NCBI GenBank assembly: GCA_022013205.1
Contig: JAKLQT010000083.1
Location: 1 to 15,142 of the forward strand
Direction of reading: 5' to 3'
DNA: 15,142 nt
From: Candidatus Omnitrophota bacterium
Lineage (GTDB): Bacteria; Omnitrophota; Gorgyraeia; B26-G9
Part shown: in pieces, positions 1 to 6,877 of the stretch
Layout: each line of letters opens with the position of its first letter
Numbering within the stretch: position 1 is the first letter of the stretch
The notes under the pieces: generated by a model
Database searches by the model: none
Told to the model about the DNA's origin: nothing
Seen by the model: only the letters and a program-made list of their open reading frames with translations
Translations under genes and position numbers: made by a program

Positions 1-34
1 CAATATGAAAGATTTATCATTTGACTGTGTTTCC

Positions 35-55
35 CTGTGTTCATCTGTGGTTTTT
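35..55. repeat. Dispersed-repeat-like motif upstream of the first gene
   Basis: The stretch reads ctgtgttcatctgtggtt plus three further T. Its reverse complement begins aaccacag, and a matching aaccacagag core occurs at the other end of the window (15044-15053) in the opposite orientation. From memory, motifs of this type recur many times in intergenic regions of several uncultivated bacteria; I could not check copy number here. No coding role is apparent. Confidence 0.4.
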
Positions 56-85
56 GACAGAACGATAAAAAGGAATTGAATATTA

Positions 86-535
86 ATGCACAGGGACAAG
101 GGATTAGAAATTTTAAGGATAAAGCCGAAAAAGCTTACAGCTTTAAACTTTAAAAAATACGGATATATTATTCAATGGGAAGGGCCTGAAAACAAGAAAG
201 AGAATAACCAGTTTCGCATTGTTATCAGAGACCCCAAGGCAACCGGATGGCGAATCGCGTATTTGATTGTAAGAGCACAGCAGATTAACTTCCTGGAGCA
301 GCATCCTTTTTCATTCGAAAGCTTTGAGCCTATCAAGGGAAAGGCGGTTCTGTATGTTTCCAATAAAAAACAGCCTCAGGCAATAGAGGCTTTTATTATT
401 GATAAACCCATTATTTTACGCAGGGGCATATGGCATAATGTCCTGAGCTGCACCAGGCAAACACATATAAAAATAACTGAAAATAACAAAGTAAAACTTA
501 TCAGGTATAAACTTCGGCAGGCAATAGGCAAATGA
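86..535 (+). CDS. Ureidoglycolate lyase (AllA)-like small cupin protein
   Basis: This 149-residue protein has no signal peptide or membrane segment, so it should be cytoplasmic. The order of motifs fits the AllA / ureidoglycolate lyase cupin family, which is usually about 160 residues: an early YGYIIQWEG strand, a central ATGWRIAYLIVR strand, an EQHPFSFESFEP stretch, then ILRRGIWHNV and KITE near the end. AllA proper cleaves ureidoglycolate to glyoxylate and urea in purine breakdown. No other purine or allantoin gene is nearby, so the substrate is uncertain and a diverged cupin of unknown substrate is equally possible. An AAGGAA ribosome site (70-75) lies 10 bases before the ATG, supporting this start. 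A separate promoter begins the next operon downstream, so this gene is probably an independent unit. Confidence 0.55.
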   Translation: MHRDKGLEILRIKPKKLTALNFKKYGYIIQWEGPENKKENNQFRIVIRDPKATGWRIAYLIVRAQQINFLEQHPFSFESFEPIKGKAVLYVSNKKQPQAIEAFIIDKPIILRRGIWHNVLSCTRQTHIKITENNKVKLIRYKLRQAIGK

Positions 536-589
536 TTATGAATTTTTTGCTAAATAGAGCGATGTCCTTACCTGGTGCAGTATAAAAGC

Positions 590-618
590 TTGACTTTTTT
601 TTAAAAAAGTATTCTAAT
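590..618 (+). promoter_or_regulatory. Sigma70-type promoter for the secretion operon
   Basis: TTGACT (590-595) is followed after exactly 17 bases by TCTAAT (613-618). Each hexamer matches the consensus at 5 of 6 positions. Transcription would start near 625, about 85 bases before the preferred start of the GspC-like gene, and would run into the secretin and ATPase genes. The spacer contains a T-run/A-run stretch (594-608), which is typical of bent or flexible promoter spacers. Confidence 0.6.
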
Positions 619-708
619 AGAACTAATTAAGGACTCAAAACTGTATATGCCAATAATAATGTGCTGAATATTATGTTATTTTTACCTAAAAAGGATTTTG
701 GGAGAAAT

Positions 709-1152
709 ATGAAACAAGGAAATGTGGTTATAGTAATTATTTTGTGCCTTATATTGCCGGCAGGATACAAAAATAATGAATCCCAGATTATAAGTTACGA
801 GCCTGACTCCTCCCAGAACATATCTGTCTCCCCAAAGAATATTGACCAATCATCAGAGAAAAAAAAATCAGAGATGCCTCTTGAGAGCGGCGAGGCGCTG
901 CCCCTTAATGAAAATCCTTTTCTGAGTGCGATGGAAAGAATTAATTTTGGCGCAGAGACAAAAGAAATAATTGATTATTTAACCGTCACAGCTATTTTCC
1001 ATTCTGAGGCAAATTCCCATGCGGTTATTGACGGCCGCGTACTGCGGGAAAAGGATGAGATTGATGGAAAAGAAATTGTAAAAATCGAGCCGGAAGAAGT
1101 AATTCTAAGAGATGCTAATGGTGAATATGTGCTGAGATTAAAAACATATTGA
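709..1152 (+). CDS. GspC/PilP-like inner-membrane periplasmic linker protein
   Basis: The 147-residue protein has one N-terminal hydrophobic segment (about residues 6-19), then a polar, probably disordered linker rich in Ser, Lys, Pro and Glu (about 25-70). The C-terminal domain of about 50 residues reads LTVTAIFHSEANSHAVIDG, then EKDEIDGKEIVKIEPEEVIL. That pattern matches the homology region of GspC and the PilP fold, which binds the N0 domain of the secretin and links inner-membrane platform to outer-membrane gate. Position just before the secretin genes is classical for gspC. I chose the ATG at 709 because GGGAG (700-704) precedes it; in-frame starts at 661 (GTG) and 673 (ATG) lack a ribosome site. 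The hydrophobic end LPAGY resembles a lipobox but has Tyr where Cys would be needed, so I do not call a lipoprotein. Confidence 0.7.
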   Translation: MKQGNVVIVIILCLILPAGYKNNESQIISYEPDSSQNISVSPKNIDQSSEKKKSEMPLESGEALPLNENPFLSAMERINFGAETKEIIDYLTVTAIFHSEANSHAVIDGRVLREKDEIDGKEIVKIEPEEVILRDANGEYVLRLKTY

Positions 1153-1165
1153 GGTTAAAAAAATA

Positions 1166-1969
1166 TTGAGAACAATAAAATTAATACTGGTTTGCATAGG
1201 GTTGATATTGATAATGGGCAATGGCGCTACCGCGCAAACACAAGGCCCTGGCGAGGGTGATGCGGGCATGCCTGCTGACGTACCCCAAGGCTTGGGGCCA
1301 GGAGAAATGGCGCAGAGTGAAGGAATTAAGCCGATTCTGGATATTAAAAAATTAGATAATAATGCCGGATTATATTCCATTGAATTGCGTGATGTGGAAC
1401 TTGCGGATTTCTTCAGGGTTATTGCTCATGATTACCAGATGAATATCCTGGTAGATAAGAATGTGAAAGGTAAGATTTTTGCCAGCCTGAGGAACATTTC
1501 CATAGAAGACGCGCTGAAAGAAATTGCTTACATGAATAATTTAGAGATAGCGCAAAGGAACAATGTGCTGGTGGTAAAACCGCATTTAGTCAGCAAGGTT
1601 TTTTCACTTAAATACATCAAAGCGGAAGAATTGTTAAATTCCGGGCAAAGTGCTACCGGCAGCGGAGAACAGCCATCAACAGGTGATTCTTCCAGCCAGA
1701 GTCAAGGAAGCGCGGATATTTACGACCTGTTGTCTGAGTCAGGCAAAATATTACTGGGAAAAAATCCCAATTCGATTATGGTAATTGACGCTCCTGAGAA
1801 GGTGGAAGAAATAGGGAAGTATCTGGAAATGATTGACTGGGGAATGGAAAGCAGAATTTTTAAGCTTAATTACCTTAAAGCAGAGGATGTTGCCGGAAAA
1901 AGTAGTTCTTCATCTGCCGGAGGAGAGACAGCCGAAACAGAAGCAGCTGAACCGGCGGCTTCCGAATGA
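1166..1969 (+). CDS. Secretin N-terminal piece (STN/N0 plus N1 and half of a second N1), split GspD/PilQ
   Basis: This 267-residue exported protein starts at a TTG preceded by GAGGT (1151-1155). It has a signal peptide (about residues 1-23, cleavage after ATA before Gln24). Residues about 70-135 form an STN/N0 domain (YSIELRDVELADFFRVIA..., ILVDKNVKG, IEDALKEI, VLVVKP). Residues 145-224 form one N1-type secretin domain: VFSLKYIKAEELL, a Ser/Gly-rich loop, then DIYDLL, NPNSIMVIDAPE and a helix. At 230 a second N1 copy opens (RIFKLNYLKAEDV) but after one strand and helix it runs into a Ser, Glu and Ala-rich tail and stops. The rest of that domain and the whole barrel lie in the next gene. There is no barrel-forming secretin domain here. 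It probably acts in the periplasm as the GspC-binding half of the gate. Confidence 0.8.
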   Translation: MRTIKLILVCIGLILIMGNGATAQTQGPGEGDAGMPADVPQGLGPGEMAQSEGIKPILDIKKLDNNAGLYSIELRDVELADFFRVIAHDYQMNILVDKNVKGKIFASLRNISIEDALKEIAYMNNLEIAQRNNVLVVKPHLVSKVFSLKYIKAEELLNSGQSATGSGEQPSTGDSSSQSQGSADIYDLLSESGKILLGKNPNSIMVIDAPEKVEEIGKYLEMIDWGMESRIFKLNYLKAEDVAGKSSSSSAGGETAETEAAEPAASE

Positions 1970-2022
1970 TAACGCAAGACGAGCGTAAGGACGCGTAACT
2001 TTTAAAAAAGAAAGGAATCTTA

Positions 2023-3306
2023 ATGCGCAGGGATAGTATCTGGATTATCTTTATACTTCTCTATGTGTGCGTGCTGGGCTCACCTGCCTTTGCCCAGGAC
2101 TCCTCAGATATACAATCACTTCTTTCCAGTGACGGCAATGTTCTTTTCGGCAGAGATACCAATTCCATCATGGTGACAGATTATCCGGAAAACATAAAAA
2201 AGGTAGAAGAATATCTGAAAATGGCTGATATAATTCCAAAACAAGTCCTTATTGAAGCGAGAATTGTAGAAGTAAAACTGCAGGGAGAAAACGCGTTCGG
2301 CATTAACTGGCAGAAGTTCGCGGAAAGAGGCGGATTGGGATTGGGCCAGTTCACGGTAGGAACGACTCAGGGAGGGGCGATCGAGCAAAATATTCCTTTT
2401 AAACCGACATTTTATCCTGCGGGAAGCACACTGAGTACGGATCAGGAAACTCCGTTTACCTTGACCATTTTTGATGATGACATCACTATGGTAGTGAATG
2501 CCCTGGGGAATACTTACGATACTAATATTCTTTCTGCTCCGCGGGTTACCGCGGTAAACACCCACACCGCGGAAATTAAGATGGTTCGTGAACTGCGTTG
2601 GGTAGTTCCGGACGTGCAGGTTGATGAGGGCGTGGTTTCCATATCCTGGACTGAGGGCGAAGGAAGCCCGCGGGAGGTCGGAATTTTGCTTGAAGTTACA
2701 CCGATGATTACCGATGACGATCAGATTTCCATGGTACTTGAACCGGAAGTCAGCGAGCATGTATCTGATATTGAACTAGTAGCTATTGCCGATACAGCGC
2801 AGGTTCCTTATACAATTCCGATTATCGATACCCGCGTAGCGAATACAAAAGTGGTGGTCGGTAACAGGCAAACGCTGATTATCGGCGGGTTGATGAAAGA
2901 AAAGAACGTAAAAGGAATAACCAAAGTACCTTTGCTGGGAGATATTCCAGGCGTGGGATGGTTATTTAAAAGCCAAAAGGATGTCAAGGAAAAGTCTGAA
3001 TTGCTTATTTTTGTTTCGCCGACGATTATCAATCCTGATGTTATGTCGAAAATGAAGCGCCGAGAAACAGAGGATATCGGCAAATGGTATATGCAGGCCA
3101 GAGAAGCGCGGGAAAAAGCATTAGAAGCCGCTGAAGTGCTAATGGAGAGAAAAAAAACAGAAGATTTATTTTCGTCCAAATTAAGATCCCTGGAAAAGGA
3201 AACATTGAAGCGAACTGTTATGGATGTGCAGACTACAGTAATTTTGCCAGGGCTTAAAATCCCTGGAAACGGAAACATTGAAAAGAACAAGGAACAGACG
3301 AAATAG
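2023..3306 (+). CDS. Secretin C-terminal piece (half N1 plus outer-membrane barrel), split GspD/PilQ
   Basis: This 427-residue protein begins with its own signal peptide (residues 1-24: RRD, a hydrophobic stretch, then SPAFA before Gln25). AGGA (2013-2016) lies 6 bases before the ATG. Residues 29-72 are the second half of an N1 domain (DIQSLLSSDG, TNSIMVTDYPE, helix EEYLKMAD), exactly the part missing from the upstream protein. Then come QVLIEARIVEV, the secretin barrel (APRVTAVN...) and the family signature at about 277-336 (VGNRQTLIIGGL, KVPLLGDIPGVGWLF, ELLIFVSPTII). This is the multimeric outer-membrane channel of type II secretion and type IV pili. A C-terminal tail (about 343-427) is charged and likely helical, perhaps the pilotin-binding S region; no pilotin gene is seen. 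The reading frame differs from the upstream piece and 53 bp separate the two. Confidence 0.88.
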   Translation: MRRDSIWIIFILLYVCVLGSPAFAQDSSDIQSLLSSDGNVLFGRDTNSIMVTDYPENIKKVEEYLKMADIIPKQVLIEARIVEVKLQGENAFGINWQKFAERGGLGLGQFTVGTTQGGAIEQNIPFKPTFYPAGSTLSTDQETPFTLTIFDDDITMVVNALGNTYDTNILSAPRVTAVNTHTAEIKMVRELRWVVPDVQVDEGVVSISWTEGEGSPREVGILLEVTPMITDDDQISMVLEPEVSEHVSDIELVAIADTAQVPYTIPIIDTRVANTKVVVGNRQTLIIGGLMKEKNVKGITKVPLLGDIPGVGWLFKSQKDVKEKSELLIFVSPTIINPDVMSKMKRRETEDIGKWYMQAREAREKALEAAEVLMERKKTEDLFSSKLRSLEKETLKRTVMDVQTTVILPGLKIPGNGNIEKNKEQTK

Positions 3307-3361
3307 TAATAAGACGCGCGCTTTGTGCGGGAATTGCCTAATAGACGGGAGTAAATATATA

Positions 3362-5035
3362 GTGGCCAAAGCAGTCGATAAAAGGATCGGAGAAATCCTT
3401 CTCGAACAGGGATTGATTAATCCGCATCAGTTGGAAGAAGCTTTGCAGGAACAGAAAACAACCGGAGAAAAACTGGGCGAGGTTCTGACGCGAAAAGGAT
3501 GGCTGGCGGTTGAGGAGCTTAATCGGTCTTTGGCTCTTCAGATGGGGGTGAGCACCTTTGACCTGGCAAATTATATTATTAGCCCCGAGGTAGTGAAACT
3601 GATTCCGCAGGACACAGCGATCAAGTATAAACTAATGCCTGTGTTTAAAGTAGGTAATGTATTAAGCGTGGCCATGCTCAATCCGGGAAACGTTTTCATT
3701 ATCGATGAATTACAGCGGATCACCGGATGCCGTATTGAAGCGGTTTTGGCCGATGAAATCCCGATCCGTAAAGCCCAGGACCAGTATTACGGCGGGGCAG
3801 GAACGATTCAGGAAATTGTTTCTACGATTGACAGAAGCAAACTCAAAGACGCGGAAAAACTGGGTGAAGAAGCGCCGATTGTAAAGCTGGTGAATCTGCT
3901 GATTGTGGAGGCGGTCCAGTCAGGCGCCTCGGATATCCACATCGAGCCGGAGGAAAAGTTTGTGAATGTGCGTTATCGCATTGACGGCATACTGCATAAA
4001 CACATGATTTTACCTAAAGACCTGCAGCCGGCGATTATTTCCCGTTTTAAAATAATGTCCTGGATGGATATTGCCGAAAAACGAATACCTCAGGACGGCC
4101 GGATTTTAAAAAAGATAGGCAATAAAGACATAGATTTTCGCGTATCCACGTGCCCCACGATTCACGGAGAAAATCTTGTATTGCGAATTTTGGATAAAGG
4201 CAATATGCTCGCGGGGCTGGAAAGTTTGGGTTTTCCTGAAAGAGAATTAAAACTATTGCAAAAACTTATTGTTAAGCCTTATGGTATTCTTCTGGTTACC
4301 GGCCCCACCGGAAGCGGTAAAACTACAACGCTTTATTCAATTTTGCAAAAAATCAACAAAGAAGATATTAATATTATGACTGTGGAAGATCCCGTGGAAT
4401 ATCAGTTCCCGCAGATTCGGCAGGTTTTGGTTAATCAAAAGGCAGGGCTTACATTCGCGGCCGCGCTGCGTTCTTTTTTAAGGCAGGACCCGAATGTGAT
4501 TATGGTTGGTGAAATCCGGGATCTGGAAACCGCGGAAATTGCCGTACAGGCGGCGCTTACCGGACATCTGGTATTATCAACACTGCATACCAATGATTCG
4601 CCGACCGCGTTTACCCGCCTGGTGGAAATGGGGATTGAACCGTTTTTGGTATCCAGCTCTCTTCTAGGTGTGCTGGCACAGCGGCTGGTAAGAAAAGTAT
4701 GTTCAAAATGTAAAGAAGAATATGTTCCTGCGCCTAAACTCCTGCAGACATTGGGATTGGGGGAAAACTTCGATCCCAATCAGAAATTCGCGCGCGGAAA
4801 GGGATGTTCATTGTGCAGCAAGTCGGGATATAAAGGCAGAATAGGGATTTACGAACTGCTCAAAGCCTCAGCACCGATTCAGGAATTGGTTTTGAATCGA
4901 GCATCCGCGGATGACATCCGTGAAATGGCTTGTAAGCAGGGAATGCGCACACTGAGGGAAACAGCGATAGAGAAACTTTTGACAGGAGAAACTACGGCGG
5001 AAGAGGTAATGCGTGTAACACTGGGCGGCGGATGA
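3362..5035 (+). CDS. GspE/PilB-type assembly ATPase
   Basis: This cytoplasmic hexameric ATPase (557 residues, normal for the family) powers pseudopilus extension. An MshEN-type N-terminal domain (about 1-145; KRIGEILLEQGLI, TGEKLGEVL) is followed by EEAPIVKLVNLL and SDIHIEP of the N2 domain. Walker A GPTGSGKT is at 314-321. Asp-box and Walker B residues VIMVGEIRD are at 379-387, followed by the His-box region GHLVLSTLHTND. Two Cys pairs, C447/C450 and C482/C485, form the zinc-binding CM domain typical of GspE and PilB. I chose GTG 3362, with GGGAG (3347-3351) ten bases upstream. The frame stays open back to an ATG at 3278 inside the secretin gene, but those extra residues do not look like family sequence. 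No PilT-type retraction ATPase is in the window. Confidence 0.92.
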   Translation: MAKAVDKRIGEILLEQGLINPHQLEEALQEQKTTGEKLGEVLTRKGWLAVEELNRSLALQMGVSTFDLANYIISPEVVKLIPQDTAIKYKLMPVFKVGNVLSVAMLNPGNVFIIDELQRITGCRIEAVLADEIPIRKAQDQYYGGAGTIQEIVSTIDRSKLKDAEKLGEEAPIVKLVNLLIVEAVQSGASDIHIEPEEKFVNVRYRIDGILHKHMILPKDLQPAIISRFKIMSWMDIAEKRIPQDGRILKKIGNKDIDFRVSTCPTIHGENLVLRILDKGNMLAGLESLGFPERELKLLQKLIVKPYGILLVTGPTGSGKTTTLYSILQKINKEDINIMTVEDPVEYQFPQIRQVLVNQKAGLTFAAALRSFLRQDPNVIMVGEIRDLETAEIAVQAALTGHLVLSTLHTNDSPTAFTRLVEMGIEPFLVSSSLLGVLAQRLVRKVCSKCKEEYVPAPKLLQTLGLGENFDPNQKFARGKGCSLCSKSGYKGRIGIYELLKASAPIQELVLNRASADDIREMACKQGMRTLRETAIEKLLTGETTAEEVMRVTLGGG

Positions 5036-5053
5036 TATTTGCCTGTGCGTTAA

Positions 5054-5082
5054 TTGTAATTTTTGGTAAAAAGTGATATAAT
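5054..5082 (+). promoter_or_regulatory. Internal promoter for the small membrane protein and major pseudopilin
   Basis: TTGTAA (5054-5059) and a perfect TATAAT (5077-5082) are separated by 17 bases. TG at 5074-5075 gives an extended -10 element. The predicted start, near 5089, leaves an untranslated leader of about 83 bases before the 59-residue gene. A separate promoter here would let the filament subunit be made in excess of the other components, as is usual for major pilins. Confidence 0.6.
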
Positions 5083-5171
5083 TAAAGTGAGTAGGTACGA
5101 TAATAGAATAGGGTTCAATTAGGTTTTAGTAAAGGAATATTAATATATTTCAGCAAGAAAGGGGGAGATAA

Positions 5172-5351
5172 ATGTCTAACTGGAAGGAAAATAAGGTTGT
5201 TGGTATTGTGGCTGCAGTGGTAGTGGTATTAGTGGCGATAGTGATGATTAAAATGGTCAGTTCCCATGGTAAATTAACAAAAGAAGAGATGCAGAAAATC
5301 GAGGAAATGAGTGCGAAGGCTGATAGACAACTAAAGGCTCATAGAGACTGA
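5172..5351 (+). CDS. Small single-pass membrane protein (59 aa) preceding the major pseudopilin
   Basis: An ATG with a very strong ribosome site (AAAGGGGGAG, seven bases upstream) opens a 59-residue frame ending in TGA. Residues 1-8 are polar and basic (MSNWKENK). Residues 9-28 form a Val/Ile/Ala-rich membrane helix. Residues 33-59 are charged and probably helical (KLTKEEMQKIEEMSAKADRQ). There is no prepilin cleavage motif, so it is not a pilin. No family is recognised. It sits 52 bp before the GspG-like gene and shares its promoter, so a role in pilin stability, membrane handover or platform assembly is plausible but unproven. The good ribosome site and clean membrane-plus-helix architecture argue that it is a real gene despite its size. 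Confidence 0.72.
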   Translation: MSNWKENKVVGIVAAVVVVLVAIVMIKMVSSHGKLTKEEMQKIEEMSAKADRQLKAHRD

Positions 5352-5403
5352 AATAAGAGATGAATAAATATAATAATTGGTGATGTATGAGAGGAGGTAC
5401 TTG

Positions 5404-5979
5404 ATGAGGAAACAAAGAGGTTTTACCTTAGTAGAGCTTATGGTAGTTATTGCCATTATTGGGATCCTGGGCACAGTGCTGATTCCTTCAGTTACGAAAT
5501 TGACTGATAAGGCGAACGCGGCAAAACTTGTGTCAATAGTCGATTCAATGCGCACTGCATGTGATGCTTATTATAATGATATATCAACTTATGCCTGGGA
5601 ATACTCGACCCCTAACTATACTGGCGCGGGTAATCATCGTTTATCATTAGATTCTGGTGCGGCTGCCTGGAATGGGCCGTATATCAACTCGCCGCTTTCT
5701 CGGGCGGATAATCCCTGGGATAACCAGTCTAGGGTATACTCCGTTACGTCTAACTTTTATTCGAGTTCAAGTGGCAATGGGTTTGATTTGGACGGAAATG
5801 GTGGCGAGGAAACAACCGCAGTTGGAAATCTCATGACGTTTTTTGCGGTGCCGACAACAGTCGCTCCAGTTATAAACGAATTGGTGGATGGAGCTAATGA
5901 AACTGCCTGGCAAGGTAGGGGGAAATTTGAGTACCTCAACAACTATTACGGGACTTTTTATCTTACCGGCGGCCGCTAA
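5404..5979 (+). CDS. GspG-like major pseudopilin with acidic loop
   Basis: The 191-residue prepilin has a short leader MRKQRG, a cleavage site between Gly6 and Phe7, then FTLVELMVVIAIIGILG with the essential Glu5 of the mature form. The globular part has the GspG features WNGPYI and DNPWDNQ, near the usual GPYL and DPWG motifs. An Asp/Gly-rich loop DLDGNGGEE at 128-136 could bind calcium, as the GspG family loop does. At 191 residues it is longer than the typical GspG of about 140. AGGAGGT (5392-5398) five bases upstream fixes the start at 5404; the frame extends to a TTG at 5377, but this would bury the leader. It would form the shaft of the pseudopilus after processing by a prepilin peptidase encoded elsewhere. 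Confidence 0.88.
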   Translation: MRKQRGFTLVELMVVIAIIGILGTVLIPSVTKLTDKANAAKLVSIVDSMRTACDAYYNDISTYAWEYSTPNYTGAGNHRLSLDSGAAAWNGPYINSPLSRADNPWDNQSRVYSVTSNFYSSSSGNGFDLDGNGGEETTAVGNLMTFFAVPTTVAPVINELVDGANETAWQGRGKFEYLNNYYGTFYLTGGR

Positions 5980-6024
5980 TCTGCCGGAGATAATATTTTT
6001 TCGCCTCAAGAGAAGGATGTATTT

Positions 6025-6066
6025 CGATTGCCTTTCCTGAAGTTGATATAGCGGGGAAGGCAATCG
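6025..6066 (+). other. Hairpin in the gap after the pseudopilin gene
   Basis: The arm 6025-6037 (cgattgcctttcc) pairs with 6054-6066 (ggggaaggcaatcg minus its first G) over 13 bp with one G-U pair and a loop of 16 bases. No T run follows, so it is not a textbook intrinsic terminator. The right arm can instead pair with downstream ttgc (6073-6076) or ttgcct (6085-6090), so alternative folds exist. It may protect the pilin mRNA 3' end or reduce read-through into the ABC genes. The rest of the gap 5980-6166 shows nothing else that I can support. Confidence 0.5.
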
Positions 6067-6166
6067 AAGAAATTGCTTATCCCCTTGCCTAAGCGCGGTT
6101 AACAATAAGATGACAACTGAGAATGTAACTGCCGCATGAAAACAAATCACTTATGCCAAGAAGAGG

Positions 6167-6877
6167 ATGAATCGATTGATTTCATTTGAGAATGTAAGAA
6201 AACAGTTTGGACATACCCTGGTTTTAAAAGATATATGTTTTGCTGTAAAAAAAGGAGAGATTTTCGGCCTTTTGGGCCCAAACGGCGCGGGAAAAACAAC
6301 GTTGATCCGCAGCTTGTTAGGATTGCTAAAGGTAAATTCCGGGACAATCTTGTTTGAAGGCAGGCGCATTGAAAATAAAGATATTCACAAGCAGTTTGGT
6401 TTTCTACCGGAAAATTTCTTTCCGCCTCAAAATTTAAAAACAGGGGAATTTTTGGAGATATTAAGAATTGGCCTTAATCCAAATGTTGAAATAGTAAACC
6501 AACTCCTAGAAGTAGTTGGGCTAAAGGAGCAGGTAAATAAGCATATAAGAAACTTTTCACGCGGCATGATTCAACGCCTCGGACTTTGCTGTGCTCTTTT
6601 AAAAGATCCGCGAATAATCGTGCTGGATGAGCCGGCGCTAGGCTTAGATCCTTTAGGCCAGCATAAGATGCTGAATCTTTTGAGATTGCTGAATAAAAAG
6701 GGTAAAACTGTATTTTTCTCCTCACATATTATTTCTCAGATTGAACAGATTTGCAGCAGGATAGGCATAATTCATAATGGTGAAATGCGGTATACCGGCA
6801 GTGTAAAAGAAATTATATTAAAACATAAAGCGGCCTCTCTTGAAGAAGCTTTTTTAAAAGAGATTGAAATTAAATGA
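6167..6877 (+). CDS. ABC transporter ATP-binding protein within the secretion operon
   Basis: This 236-residue cytoplasmic ATPase belongs to the large ABC-2 exporter class (CcmA/COG1131 type). Walker A GPNGAGKT is at 37-44. The signature motif reads FSRGM at 130-134, in place of LSGGQ, followed by IQRLG. Walker B IIVLDEP is at 150-156 and the H-loop His is at 187 in SSHIIS. All catalytic elements are present, so it should hydrolyse ATP. The start is uncertain: AAGAGG touches the ATG at 6167 directly, whereas the TTG at 6176 lies nine bases from it and would give the common opening MISFENV. Its stop overlaps the permease start by four bases (ATGA), so the two are translationally coupled partners. 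The substrate is unknown; no nearby gene identifies it. Confidence 0.88.
   Translation: MNRLISFENVRKQFGHTLVLKDICFAVKKGEIFGLLGPNGAGKTTLIRSLLGLLKVNSGTILFEGRRIENKDIHKQFGFLPENFFPPQNLKTGEFLEILRIGLNPNVEIVNQLLEVVGLKEQVNKHIRNFSRGMIQRLGLCCALLKDPRIIVLDEPALGLDPLGQHKMLNLLRLLNKKGKTVFFSSHIISQIEQICSRIGIIHNGEMRYTGSVKEIILKHKAASLEEAFLKEIEIK

Noticed and set aside
54..82. Perfect TTGACA hexamer (54-59) as a promoter for the first gene
   Set aside because: The best -10 match (TTGAAT, 76-81) would place the transcript start on or next to the ATG, and yet a ribosome site lies upstream at 70-75. The two are not compatible, so the hexamer is probably incidental.
594..609. T-run and A-run (8 T then 6 A) as an intrinsic terminator of the first gene
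   Set aside because: It has no GC-rich stem and sits inside a well-formed promoter spacer.
1970..2022. Frameshift or sequencing error explaining the split secretin
   Set aside because: The second gene opens with a complete signal peptide and ribosome site, which a frameshift would not create. A read check is still advisable.
2116..2760. Long open frame of 214 codons on the minus strand across the secretin gene
   Set aside because: It lies entirely opposite a well-supported secretin and shows no family motif or ribosome site; it is a shadow of the coding strand.
3278..3361. Upstream extension of the GspE frame, overlapping the secretin end
   Set aside because: The extra 28 residues are Arg/Asn-rich and unlike the MshEN domain opening. 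GTG 3362 has a proper ribosome site.
6099..6129. TTAACA as a -35 element for the ABC genes
   Set aside because: No acceptable -10 hexamer lies at 16-18 bases, so I cannot support a promoter there.
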